Shown here: piece by piece, positions 36,110 through 45,964 of the stretch | Layout of the letters: each line of letters starts with the position of its first letter | Position numbering within the stretch: position 1 is the stretch's first letter | Source: Hyphococcus sp. | GTDB lineage: Bacteria; Pseudomonadota; Alphaproteobacteria; Caulobacterales; Parvularculaceae | Assembly: GCA_028289605.1 (NCBI GenBank) | Contig: JANQON010000012.1 | Location: 186,001-250,000, forward strand | DNA: 64,000 bases | Direction of reading: 5' to 3' | Translations under genes and position numbers: made by a program | The notes under the pieces: generated by a model | What the model was told of the DNA's origin: nothing | The model's input: only the letters and a program-made list of their open reading frames with translations | The model's database searches: none

Positions 36110-37218
36110 CCCATCTGCTTGATCGCGTGGAAGAGATCGCGATAGCGAGCGACCATTCGATGTTCGGTGAACTCAGCGGCCGCCTTGGCGGCGTTGTCCA
36201 GCCCGATCGACGTCCGCAGCGTTGCATCCCCAAGAAGCGTCGCCAGCGATCTCGCCGCGGCGGCCTCATCGCCAGGCGGATGAATAAACGGTTGGTTTCT
36301 CATTGACACCATCTGTTTAACGTCACCGACATCGACGCCGACGACGGGCAGACCGGCGGCCATCGCCTCGACAAGGCTGATTGGCATTTGCTCCGTATCG
36401 GACGTAATCATGTAAACGTCCATTTTGGCGAGGAACGGCGCCACATCCTGTTGGGCGCCGACGAACTTCACCGCCGCCTGCAGATCGCGCCGCGCCGCCT
36501 CATCCTGCAGCGCCTGCATGTCAGGTCCGCCGCCGACAATAAGAAGCCTTGCATCCGTCTCGGCGCGGGCGACATCGAAGATCCGGATCATTCGGTCAAA
36601 GCGTTTTTCCGGGCGCAACGCGCCTACCGAGCCGGCGATGAGGGAGCCCGTTGTCTCGTCAGTTTGCGCGTGGGCGAATGAGGCAATATCAACGCCGTTT
36701 GGCACCAGGTGAACCCTGCCGCATGGCGCGCCCCAGGCACGCTGAAGCAACCGGCATATCTGCGAAGACGGCGCGACAAATCCGTAGGCGTCATGCCCGG
36801 TCGCCGCGCGCGAGAACAAGATCCGCCGGGCAAGGTCGCGCCGCCATGAACGCCGGCCAAGCGCCTCGTCAGGCGAAAAGCCGTCTTCAAAATGAACATG
36901 GGGGATTTTGGTCGACCGATTGGCGAGGCGCCACTCAATCGTCCCCCAGTTCGACGTGAGAAGGAGATCGGGCGCGGCCGCGCGCAAAGCATCGGCGAAC
37001 ACCCGCGCATTGCGCGACGACAGAAAGCCGCCTTTCTCAACCGATACGTCGCACCGGCTATGGTTGGCGGCGCCTTCCAGCAAGGTTTCTGCGTCATAGC
37101 GCCCGTCCATCGCCGCGACGGCGTGCGTCCAGTCCGGCCCCAGCGCTTTAACGAGCGTTGCAAACCGGCGTTGCGGACCGCCGATGGCGAAGGTGGAAAA
37201 CGCCCAGAAGCATTTCAT
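36106..37218 (-). CDS. Glycosyltransferase, GT4 family
   Basis: This is a 370-residue GT-B fold enzyme. The N-terminal part starts MKCFWAFSTFAIGGPQRRFATL, where the glycine-rich loop GGPQRR binds the acceptor. The C-terminal part has the nucleotide-sugar site GSVGALRPEKRFDRMIRIF, KFVGAQQDVAPFL and SDTEQMPISLVEAMAAGLPVV with the E-x7-E motif. The sugar is unknown. It is the second gene of a minus-strand pair, overlapping the stop of the oxidoreductase-epimerase fusion by four bases, and probably builds the same glycan as the amidotransferase gene. Confidence 0.88.
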   Translation of the reverse strand: MKCFWAFSTFAIGGPQRRFATLVKALGPDWTHAVAAMDGRYDAETLLEGAANHSRCDVSVEKGGFLSSRNARVFADALRAAAPDLLLTSNWGTIEWRLANRSTKIPHVHFEDGFSPDEALGRRSWRRDLARRILFSRAATGHDAYGFVAPSSQICRLLQRAWGAPCGRVHLVPNGVDIASFAHAQTDETTGSLIAGSVGALRPEKRFDRMIRIFDVARAETDARLLIVGGGPDMQALQDEAARRDLQAAVKFVGAQQDVAPFLAKMDVYMITSDTEQMPISLVEAMAAGLPVVGVDVGDVKQMVSMRNQPFIHPPGDEAAAARSLATLLGDATLRTSIGLDNAAKAAAEFTEHRMVARYRDLFHAIKQMG

Positions 37219-39308
37219 TCCGCTTCTTTCGCATGATTCAGAATCGCAGCGGAGCGGAAGGCTGTCTCGTCATTGCAAGGCGCCCACCCCAAGACCCGCT
37301 TTTCTTCGCTTGTATCGATGGCGGCGCCCATACCGCGCGATTGCAGATCCCGCCAGGACGGCGCGGCGACGCCGGCGCGTCCTGCGAGCTTTTTCACCGC
37401 ATATTTCAGGCATTCATCCGCATAGAGGAGATAAGCATTGGACGGATGAAACTTCAGCGGCCGGCCCGTCGCCAGGGCCAGTTCCTCGGTATAGCGCCGG
37501 GCGCTCCATCTGACATCGCCGGCGAGATTGAATGTTTTGCCAGCGATCGAATCCAATGGCGCTTCCAGGGCGGCGACGATCGCAGCCGCGACGTCCTCGA
37601 CGAGTACGAACGGCAATGGATTGGCGCCGTTGTTCCATCCGATGCAGTGGGTGTCGTTTTCATATGCGCCCAGCGCCGAATGAAACGGCGACGCGCCGGC
37701 GCCGACCACGACGGCGGGACGCATGATGATGAGCGGCGCTGACGACGCTGCGCGCACGGCGCCTTCTGACAGAATCTTGGCGTAGGCGTAGTCGGCGCGT
37801 TGTTCCGGCTTTGGATCGGACGGGGACGCGGCGGTGATCATTTCGTTTTCATCGCCAAGATAAAGCGCAGCAGACGAACTGATGTAAATGAGACGCTCAA
37901 CGCCCGCATCGCCTGCGGCGCGCGCGACAGTCTCGGCGCCGCTGACCATGGCGCTCACAATGGCGTCGCGGGATGCGCCGCCGCCCCCATGGGCGAGATT
38001 GACGACCTGCCTGGCGCGGCGGCACACATTCGCTACGGCGTTCGCGTCGCCGATCGACCCGCGAAAGACACCGACCCCGTCGCCATGAAACAGCGATGGC
38101 AGATTATTGACGCTGCGGCTCATAACGGCGACGCGGCGCCCCCTGGCGGTTAGCGCCGCAACAAGATGCTGACCGATAAACCCCGTGCCGCCGAATATGG
38201 CGACGTCGAAGGACGCATCCGCCGACGGCGTCGGCGTCAGCCTAGGCGCGGCAACGCGGGCGGCGCCGGCGGCGGCCTCACAGACCGACGCGAGGCGCAG
38301 CCCGGTTTCGTCCTGACAGCGCTCGCCGCGCGCGAGGCCGTGGTGAAAGGCGTCGATGCTCGCTGTCATCGATCTTGAAAATCCATCCGAAGGCGGACCA
38401 ATGCGTAAAAGTTCAGCCGCGAAGCCGGCGAGCCCGCGGGCGCCGTCCGCAACAGACGATAGGCCCGCGGCGAGGTTTCTGCGGGCCATGTCGATCGGCG
38501 CTATGGCGGCGTGAGCGCGGCGTAGGCTCACCCGGCCTTCGAAGATGTCGGCGTCTATGACGCCGTCGTCACACAACACCGATATCGTCCAGCTGGGAAA
38601 CGCCGCGCCGAGCACGAGCCTCGCCTGCGCGTTCCCGGATCGGCAGCCAAGATCCATCGTCCAGTCGGTGACAAGCTCAATTCCGTCGGCGGGCCGACGC
38701 ACCGGACCGGGGATCGCGTCAACTTTTTCTATTGGACCCAGCAACGCCTCTATCTGGGAGAGCGGGTGTACAGCCTGTTCCAGAAGCAGGTTAAGCGGGC
38801 TGTTGAACATCCAATGCCCGAACTGGCGGGCTTTGAGCTGTCGCAATGGCGCCGCATAGCGCATCTGAACCTGCCGCGCAGGACCGCACCTTCCCGATTG
38901 CAGAAATTTGCGCAGCCGCACGAATGCGGGGTGATGTACAAAATTGTGATTGACGGACAGAGACACGCCGCTTGCCGCCGCAGCCTCGAGCATCCGCCGG
39001 CACGCCTCAGCCGTCGCCGCCATCGGTTTTTCAACCAGCACGTCGACGCCTGCATCTAGCAGCGGAATAACCGTTTCGGCGTGCAGGCCCGGCGGCGTCA
39101 GCACATGGGCGGCGTCCGGTTTGGCGTCGGCCAACAGGGCTTCAATCGAGGGGAATGTTGTCGCCCCGCCGGCGGCTCGCGCCAGCGCTGCCGCCGCGCT
39201 TGTCGACGGATCCACGACAGCCGAAAGGCGCACGTCGCGGCGACGCCGCAACGCGTTGACATGGGCCGAAGCGATGAACCCCGCGCCGATGATTGCTGTT
39301 TCGCGCAT
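37215..39308 (-). CDS. Gfo/Idh/MocA oxidoreductase fused to NAD-dependent epimerase
   Basis: This is a 697-residue two-domain protein. Residues 1 to about 350 are a Gfo/Idh/MocA oxidoreductase: ETAIIGAGFIASAHVNALRRR, the catalytic-lysine motif DVLVEKPMAATAEACRRM, then SLSVNHNFVHHPAF. From about residue 365 an extended short-chain dehydrogenase follows: FDVAIFGGTGFIGQHLVAAL, the serine region IYISSSAALYLG and the catalytic YAYAK in RADYAYAKILSE. No frameshift separates the parts. Both usually act on nucleotide sugars, so the fusion may channel an oxidised sugar intermediate. It is coupled to the glycosyltransferase. Confidence 0.85.
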   Translation of the reverse strand: MRETAIIGAGFIASAHVNALRRRRDVRLSAVVDPSTSAAAALARAAGGATTFPSIEALLADAKPDAAHVLTPPGLHAETVIPLLDAGVDVLVEKPMAATAEACRRMLEAAAASGVSLSVNHNFVHHPAFVRLRKFLQSGRCGPARQVQMRYAAPLRQLKARQFGHWMFNSPLNLLLEQAVHPLSQIEALLGPIEKVDAIPGPVRRPADGIELVTDWTMDLGCRSGNAQARLVLGAAFPSWTISVLCDDGVIDADIFEGRVSLRRAHAAIAPIDMARRNLAAGLSSVADGARGLAGFAAELLRIGPPSDGFSRSMTASIDAFHHGLARGERCQDETGLRLASVCEAAAGAARVAAPRLTPTPSADASFDVAIFGGTGFIGQHLVAALTARGRRVAVMSRSVNNLPSLFHGDGVGVFRGSIGDANAVANVCRRARQVVNLAHGGGGASRDAIVSAMVSGAETVARAAGDAGVERLIYISSSAALYLGDENEMITAASPSDPKPEQRADYAYAKILSEGAVRAASSAPLIIMRPAVVVGAGASPFHSALGAYENDTHCIGWNNGANPLPFVLVEDVAAAIVAALEAPLDSIAGKTFNLAGDVRWSARRYTEELALATGRPLKFHPSNAYLLYADECLKYAVKKLAGRAGVAAPSWRDLQSRGMGAAIDTSEEKRVLGWAPCNDETAFRSAAILNHAKEAE

Positions 39309-39408
39309 CGCTGTTTCCGAAACCGGTTAATGTCGACTGCTTCCGGTCGAAAACGATTCAAGAAAACTGCCAATAACAGGGTTAACGCCGAATGCCGTCG
39401 AGCAGCGC

Positions 39409-40407
39409 CTAGCCCGCCTCGGCGAGTATGTCCGTATAGAGTTCTTCCGGCGCCGGCTCCGGACTCGCCTGGGCAAAATCAGCGGCCTCTTTCACAATCG
39501 CCTTGATTTCCTTGTCGATCGCTTTCAGCGCATCCTCATCGGCGAAGCCGGCGTCGAAAATCCGTTGTTCGCAGCGTTTTAGAGGATCATTGTGCTCCCG
39601 GACGTCGTCGACTTCCTCGCGCGTGCGGTACTTGGCCGGGTCGGACATGGAATGGCCGCGATAGCGGTAGGTTTTCATCTCAAGAACGTAGGGCCCTTCG
39701 CCGGAACGGGCATGATCGACCGCCTGACGGCCGGCTTCGCGCACCGCCAGAACGTCCATGCCGTCCACTTCCATACCAGGGATGCCGAAAGAAGCGCCGC
39801 GGCGATAGAGATGCGTTTCAGAATGGGACCGCTTCACGCTGGTTCCCATGGCGTACTGATTGTTTTCGATGATAAAGACCACAGGCAGCTTCCACAGCTG
39901 GGCCATGTTCATGGCCTCAAACACCTGACCCTGATTTGACGCGCCGTCGCCGAAATAGGTGAAGCTGACATTGTCGTTGCCGCGATATTTGTTGGCGAAG
40001 GCGAGGCCCGCGCCGAGCGGGATTTGCGCGCCGACAATGCCGTGGCCGCCATAGAACTCCTTTTCTTTGGAGAACATGTGCATGGAGCCGCCCTTGCCTT
40101 TTGAATAGCCCCCTTCGCGGCCCGTCAGCTCCGCCATCACGCCTTTGGGATCCATGTCGCAGGCGAGCATGTGTCCGTGATCCCGGTAGCCGGTGATCAC
40201 CTGATCGCCTTCTTGCTTGACCGCCTCCATGCCGACGACGACCGCTTCCTGACCGATATAGAGGTGGCAGAACCCGCCGATCAGTCCCATGCCGTAAAGC
40301 TGGCCGGCGCGCTCCTCAAACCGTCGGATGAGCAGCATGTCGTAGTAGTATTTGAGAAGTTCTTCCTTCGTCGCCGAGAGGTTCGATTGTTTCTGGTCGT
40401 CCGCCAT
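39409..40407 (-). CDS. pdhA: Pyruvate dehydrogenase E1 component, alpha subunit
   Basis: E1-alpha binds thiamine diphosphate and decarboxylates pyruvate with the beta subunit. The 332-residue protein shows YYDMLLIRRFEERAGQLYGM, GYRDHGHMLA, HIVGAQ-type residues in GGHGIVGAQIPLGAGLAFANK and the ThDP motif GDGASNQGQVFEAMNMAQLW. The phosphoserine-like loop YRGHSMSDPAKYRTREEVD is also present. The correct start is the ATG at 40407. pdhB is not downstream here, since an exopolysaccharide gene follows; it must be elsewhere. Confidence 0.95.
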   Translation of the reverse strand: MADDQKQSNLSATKEELLKYYYDMLLIRRFEERAGQLYGMGLIGGFCHLYIGQEAVVVGMEAVKQEGDQVITGYRDHGHMLACDMDPKGVMAELTGREGGYSKGKGGSMHMFSKEKEFYGGHGIVGAQIPLGAGLAFANKYRGNDNVSFTYFGDGASNQGQVFEAMNMAQLWKLPVVFIIENNQYAMGTSVKRSHSETHLYRRGASFGIPGMEVDGMDVLAVREAGRQAVDHARSGEGPYVLEMKTYRYRGHSMSDPAKYRTREEVDDVREHNDPLKRCEQRIFDAGFADEDALKAIDKEIKAIVKEAADFAQASPEPAPEELYTDILAEAG

Positions 40408-40529
40408 AGCCCCATTCCGTCGCAAGCTCCGGAACGTCTTAAGGATTTGAAGGCGGCGGGGCAAGCTGAGGAACGCCGGGCCCCGGGAGCGCAACGCGTT
40501 TCTTCCGGCGCGGGAAAGGCGAAATGCGG

Positions 40530-40856
40530 CTATTGCGCCTCGAGCGCGCGCTCAAGTTCCTGCTGCGAGATCACAACGTCGCCTTCCCGCACATAGCCCA
40601 GGATCGCCCGGATTCTCTCATCGGCGAGATCGGGATCCAGAGACCGAGAGCTGAGCTGATCGGCGCGCCGTTCAAGCTCGATGCGCCGGGCCCGGACCGC
40701 ATCAACGTCGGCGGCCTTGGCGTCGACTTCCTCCTTCAGCGCGGCGAGCGCGCCAAACCCGGAATCACCCGCGGCGGCGTTGTAGATAAAAACAGCCGCC
40801 CAACACAAAATGAGGGCCGGCATGGCGATGTCGATCAAAAACCGTTTTCGAAACAC
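40530..40856 (-). CDS. Septum formation initiator FtsB/DivIC-like protein
   Basis: This is a 108-residue bitopic protein. One membrane helix (MPALILCWAAVFIYNAAAG) is followed by a coiled coil (LAALKEEVDAKAADVDAVRARRIELERRADQL) and the family end (DPDLADERIRAILGYVREGDVVI). FtsB and FtsL join at the septum to control FtsWI. The start is GTG with no clear ribosome site. The usual place of this gene before pdhA in alphaproteobacteria is kept. A perfect CtrA-type box lies 46-60 bases upstream. Confidence 0.88.
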   Translation of the reverse strand: MFRKRFLIDIAMPALILCWAAVFIYNAAAGDSGFGALAALKEEVDAKAADVDAVRARRIELERRADQLSSRSLDPDLADERIRAILGYVREGDVVISQQELERALEAQ

Positions 40857-40901
40857 TCTGCGAACACAAGCAACTGCCGAATCGACAAGAATCGATGTTG
40901 G

Positions 40902-40912
40902 TTAATGAATTG

Positions 40913-40916
<4 letters not shown>
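40902..40916 (-). promoter_or_regulatory. CtrA-type box upstream of the ftsB-like gene
   Basis: TTAATGAATTGTTAA is a perfect TTAA-N7-TTAA match, the binding consensus of the cell-cycle regulator CtrA. On the minus strand it reads TTAACAATTCATTAACC. It overlaps the last four bases of the GNAT gene and ends 46 bases before the GTG of the ftsB-like gene. Confidence 0.6.
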
Positions 40917-42768
<1,852 letters not shown>

Positions 42769-43329
42769 CTAGTTCTTGTCTATCCGCCTTCCGTCGGGGG
42801 AGGATCCGTTCAGCGGCGTTGTTCGACGCGGCGGACGGGCGGTTGGACGCGCCGGCGGCGGCGAAGCCTGCGGCGGCGGCGCAGCAGGCGGCGCAATGGG
42901 CGGAGCGGCCCCGATGCCCCCGCCTCCACGGCCGCGCCGGTCGTAATGGCGACGGCTGCGTCCGTAATAGTAGCGATCATAGTAGTAGGGATTGCGGTAG
43001 CCGCCTCGATAGTGGAGCCCATAGGCGTAGCCGAATTGCGGCCGCCAATAGCCGTAATGGCCGCGCCAGGCGCCGCTGTAAGCGTAGGCCGATCCGGTCG
43101 GCCGCGCCGCGGGATAAGCGTCGGCGAAACACACGCTGGCCCGCTCCTCGCAAACCATGCGGCATTGTCGCTGCGGGTCGCCGTCAAGCGGCCCGGCCGC
43201 AACCGTCTCGCATTGCTGGTAACAGGCGCCCGCCGCCTCGTCGCATGCGCGGAACGCCGTTTCGTAAGGGTAAACGCAACCTGCCGCGATAAGCGCGCCG
43301 CCCGCGAGGACGGCAGTTCTCCAGACCAT
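42769..43329 (-). CDS. Cysteine-rich lipoprotein with Tyr/Gly/Arg-rich and Pro-rich tails
   Basis: I do not recognise this 186-residue protein. It starts with a lipoprotein signal (AVLAGGALIAAGC). The next 55 residues hold seven cysteines (CDEAAGACYQQC, CRMVCEERASVC), which suggests disulfides or metal binding. A low-complexity Tyr/Gly/Arg stretch follows (YYYDRYYYGRSRRHYDRRG), then a proline-rich tail (APPPQASPPPARPTARPP). The composition fits an envelope protein exposed in the periplasm or at the surface. It stands between eno and rpmF on the same strand. The reading frame is open and the lipobox is convincing; the function is unknown. Confidence 0.6.
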   Translation of the reverse strand: MVWRTAVLAGGALIAAGCVYPYETAFRACDEAAGACYQQCETVAAGPLDGDPQRQCRMVCEERASVCFADAYPAARPTGSAYAYSGAWRGHYGYWRPQFGYAYGLHYRGGYRNPYYYDRYYYGRSRRHYDRRGRGGGGIGAAPPIAPPAAPPPQASPPPARPTARPPRRTTPLNGSSPDGRRIDKN

Positions 43330-43385
43330 AGGCCCCTCGTATCGTCGCCCCCCGGCGACAGAAGAGAGGGTAGCCCGACCGGGCC

Positions 43386-43420
43386 AAAAAGCAAACGCCG
43401 CGCGAAATCCGCGCGGCGTT
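43386..43420 (-). terminator. Probable terminator after rpmF
   Basis: An 11-base stem AACGCCGCGCG / CGCGCGGCGTT with a five-base loop is followed on the minus strand by TGCTTTTT. It lies about 30 bases after the rpmF stop codon. Confidence 0.75.
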
Positions 43421-43450
43421 CAAGCCGGTTCCGGGGATTGGCGCGACGCC

Positions 43451-43633
43451 CTAGTCGTCTTGGGGCTCCAGCACTTGGCGACCGCGGTATTTGCCGGTTT
43501 TCAGGTCGATATGGTGGGGTCGGCGCAGTTCGCCGGACTCTTTGTCTTCGATATAGGTCGCAGCGCCCAGTTTGTCGTGGCTGCGGCGCATGCCGCGCTT
43601 GGACGCGGTGATTTTACTCTTCGGGACGGCCAT
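43451..43633 (-). CDS. rpmF: 50S ribosomal protein L32
   Basis: This is a 60-residue ribosomal protein beginning [20 protein letters not shown], the family signature, and ending [10 protein letters not shown]. The zinc cysteines found in some L32 proteins are absent, as in many alphaproteobacteria. The gene stands alone, with a terminator after it. Confidence 0.97.
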   Translation of the reverse strand: MAVPKSKITASKRGMRRSHDKLGAATYIEDKESGELRRPHHIDLKTGKYRGRQVLEPQDD

Positions 43634-43807
43634 GTGAGACGCCTTTCAAATCCTCTCGCGCGCCGGTCAATGGGCGCAGCGCTGTTCAGAGCGGCGTGCT
43701 CTAAGCCATCAGGACAGGCTTTTCAAGGCCGAAATCAGGAAAACGCCTCGAGAAAGGCCGGATTCCGCTCCGTCGCCGGACGGGGCCGGGCGTCGCGTTC
43801 AAACAGC

Positions 43808-44092
43808 TCAGGAATGCAGCCGGGAGCGATGGGTGGCCAGGTATTCACGCGCCTGACGCTGCGCCTCGGCGACCTCTTCGGCGGACATTTCGTTGGCCAG
43901 CTCCGCGCGATAGGCCCGCGCCTCGAGATTGCCCTGCATCGCTGCGAGGTTGAACCATTTGTGCGCCGTGACGAGATCAAACTCGCCGGTCTCCGCGCCA
44001 GTCGAAGCCGCCAGCCCCAACCGATACATTTCTTCGCCGCTCAAAATCGGCTCGGCGTCTTCAACGGCTTTCGCTGAGAAAGTCATGGTCAT
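43808..44092 (-). CDS. Small SEL1-like repeat protein
   Basis: This is a 94-residue protein with one Sel1-like repeat pair: EEMYRLGLAASTGAETG and VTAHKWFNLAAMQGNLEARAYR, followed by a helix (LANEMSAEEVAEAQRQAREYL). Such short Sel1 proteins are common near rpmF in alphaproteobacteria (from memory); the role is unknown, probably protein-protein binding. I start at the ATG at 44092 with AAGGGG upstream. The track ORF adds 25 poorly coding residues. Several CtrA-like half sites lie upstream. Confidence 0.75.
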   Translation of the reverse strand: MTMTFSAKAVEDAEPILSGEEMYRLGLAASTGAETGEFDLVTAHKWFNLAAMQGNLEARAYRAELANEMSAEEVAEAQRQAREYLATHRSRLHS

Positions 44093-44154
44093 TCTTGCGC
44101 CCCTTGCTTGAAAAGCCCCTGCTGTCTTCTCCGCCGCGCCGTCGCAGCGAGAGG

Positions 44155-44246
44155 TTAACCATGACAAGGATGAAAGGAAGCAGAATAATATCGGGTTAAC
44201 GACGCCTTATCACTTCGTTTACGAAGCAATAAGATTTCGTTAACCG
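44155..44246 (-). promoter_or_regulatory. Cluster of CtrA-like half sites
   Basis: In 92 bases there are TTAACCAT (44155-44162), TTAA-N7-TTAT (44196-44210, one mismatch to the CtrA box) and TTAACCG (44240-44246). They lie upstream of the Sel1-like gene. The region is AT-rich, so chance matches are possible. Confidence 0.3.
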
Positions 44247-44287
44247 CACATGTCTTTCGTCAGTATGCGACTTTTCTTTGCGAATGC

Positions 44288-44701
44288 CTAGTTAATGTCG
44301 GCGTCTGCGACTTTCTCGAGCTTCTGAAAATCGCTCATCCCGCAAGAACCGACCGTAAAGCCCGACGAATTGTCGACGACGCGAATAATTTCACCGCGGC
44401 ATAAGCTCGACAACGATGTCGTGTATTCAAGGCGGTTAAATGTCGAGTCAGCGCCGTTGCAGCTCGAAGAGAGCTCTGCAAGATAGTAATTATTGGACCC
44501 GACTTCGATCAGGAAGTTACGCTCATCAAGCGGCTTGATCTGATCAATCGCCCGCAACTGCAAACAATTCGTCACGTCGCCGGTCTTTTCGAACTCAGCG
44601 AGCTTCGCCGCTGTTGCTTCGCTGATTTCGTAGCCGCCACCCGTGGCGCAGGCCGTCACGGCCGCCGCGGCCGTCGCCAGAAAAAACGCTCTTTCAATCA
44701 T
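44288..44701 (-). CDS. DUF6491-like lipoprotein
   Basis: This is a 137-residue predicted lipoprotein with signal MIERAFFLATAAAAVTAC. The mature part contains NCLQLRAIDQIKPLDERNFLIEV, NNYYLAELSSSCNGADSTF and LSSLCRGEIIRVVD with SGFTVGSCGMSDFQKLE. The paired cysteines suggest two disulfides. The pattern resembles the DUF6491 group; no function is known. The track start at 44776 lacks a signal peptide, so I use 44701. Confidence 0.75.
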   Translation of the reverse strand: MIERAFFLATAAAAVTACATGGGYEISEATAAKLAEFEKTGDVTNCLQLRAIDQIKPLDERNFLIEVGSNNYYLAELSSSCNGADSTFNRLEYTTSLSSLCRGEIIRVVDNSSGFTVGSCGMSDFQKLEKVADADIN

Positions 44702-44808
44702 GTGTCCCTCCATGCGCCCAAGCCGAGCGAAAGCGTAGGACTTTCGTATCGACGCCGCAACCGGCCTGACCGTCAATTGCGGCGTCGCCCATCACATCTG
44801 CGCGACAA

Positions 44809-45846
44809 TCAGAGCTGGTAACCAGGCGTCGAACCGGCGATTTCCTGCTCTTCGGCGCTCATTTCCGCTTCAACACCGCCAAATAACGGGGTCGACAGGT
44901 ACCGCTCGCCCGTATCCGGCAGCATGCAGAGGATTGTTGAGCCCTTGGCCGCCTTTTCCGCCGTCATCATGGCGCCCGCAAAGGTTGAGCCGCCGGAAAT
45001 GCCGGTGAAAATCCCCTCTTTCTGCGCCAGCGCCTGCGACCAGCGAATGCCGTCTTCGTGCGGGGTTTTGACAACTTCGTCGATGACATCATTGTCGACC
45101 GCTTCAGAGGTAATCAGCGGGATAAAGTCCGGGCTCCATCCCTGGATCGGGTGAGGCGTCCACGCCGGATGTGATCCAGCGGGGCTGCCGTCGGTGTTGC
45201 GCTCTTGTCCTTCGCCGCTGGACAGCATCGCCGCGCCCGGCGGTTCGCAGACAATGATCTTCGTGTCGGGGCTTTCCTTTTTCAACACGCGCGAAACGCC
45301 CGTCAGCGTGCCGCCGGTGCCGAACCCCGTCACCCAATAATCAAGCTTCTCGCCCTTAAAGGCTTCGACGATTTCAGGACCGGTTGTGCGTTCGTGCATG
45401 TCAGGGTTCGCCGCGTTTTCAAACTGGCGGGTCAAAAACCAACCGTGCTTTTCCGCAAGCTCTTTGGCCTTCTCCACCATCCCTGTGCCTTTTTCTTCCT
45501 TCGGCGTCAGGATGACTTTCGCGCCGAGAAAGCGCATCAGCTTTCGTCTTTCTACGGAGAATGTTTCCGCCATGGTGACGACTAGCGGATAACCCTTGGC
45601 TGCGCATACCATGGCGAGACCGATGCCGGTATTGCCTGAGGTCGCCTCAATCACCGTCTGTCCCGGTTTCAGGTCGCCGGATTTTTCCGCCGCTTCGATC
45701 ACGCCCAGCGCCAGGCGGTCTTTGACAGAGCCGAGCGGATTGAAGGCTTCGAATTTTACATAGAGATTGATCCCGTCGGGCGCGAGCCGGTTGATCCGGA
45801 TCACCGGCGTATTGCCGACCGTCCCAAGAATATTGTCGTGTTTCAT
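44809..45846 (-). CDS. cysK: Cysteine synthase A
   Basis: CysK makes cysteine from O-acetylserine and sulfide using PLP. The 345-residue protein has NPLGSVKDRLALGVIE with the PLP lysine, EATSGNTGIGLAMVCAAKGYP and GFGTGGTLTGVSRVLKK. It is longer than the usual 310 residues because of inserts near DGSPAGSHPAWTPHPIQGW and at the C-terminus, which also occur in other alphaproteobacteria. The chosen start is the ATG at 45846; the track adds 19 residues. Confidence 0.95.
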   Translation of the reverse strand: MKHDNILGTVGNTPVIRINRLAPDGINLYVKFEAFNPLGSVKDRLALGVIEAAEKSGDLKPGQTVIEATSGNTGIGLAMVCAAKGYPLVVTMAETFSVERRKLMRFLGAKVILTPKEEKGTGMVEKAKELAEKHGWFLTRQFENAANPDMHERTTGPEIVEAFKGEKLDYWVTGFGTGGTLTGVSRVLKKESPDTKIIVCEPPGAAMLSSGEGQERNTDGSPAGSHPAWTPHPIQGWSPDFIPLITSEAVDNDVIDEVVKTPHEDGIRWSQALAQKEGIFTGISGGSTFAGAMMTAEKAAKGSTILCMLPDTGERYLSTPLFGGVEAEMSAEEQEIAGSTPGYQL

Positions 45847-45964
45847 GTGTCTCTCCAATAAACAAGGCGGTGTCTCTAGCGCTGAAGCGTTGTGCGCGTC
45901 CACTCACCCCATCGCACCAGAAAAGCGGTTCGCCGTGATCACGAGATTGCGAACAGCGCCGCGG

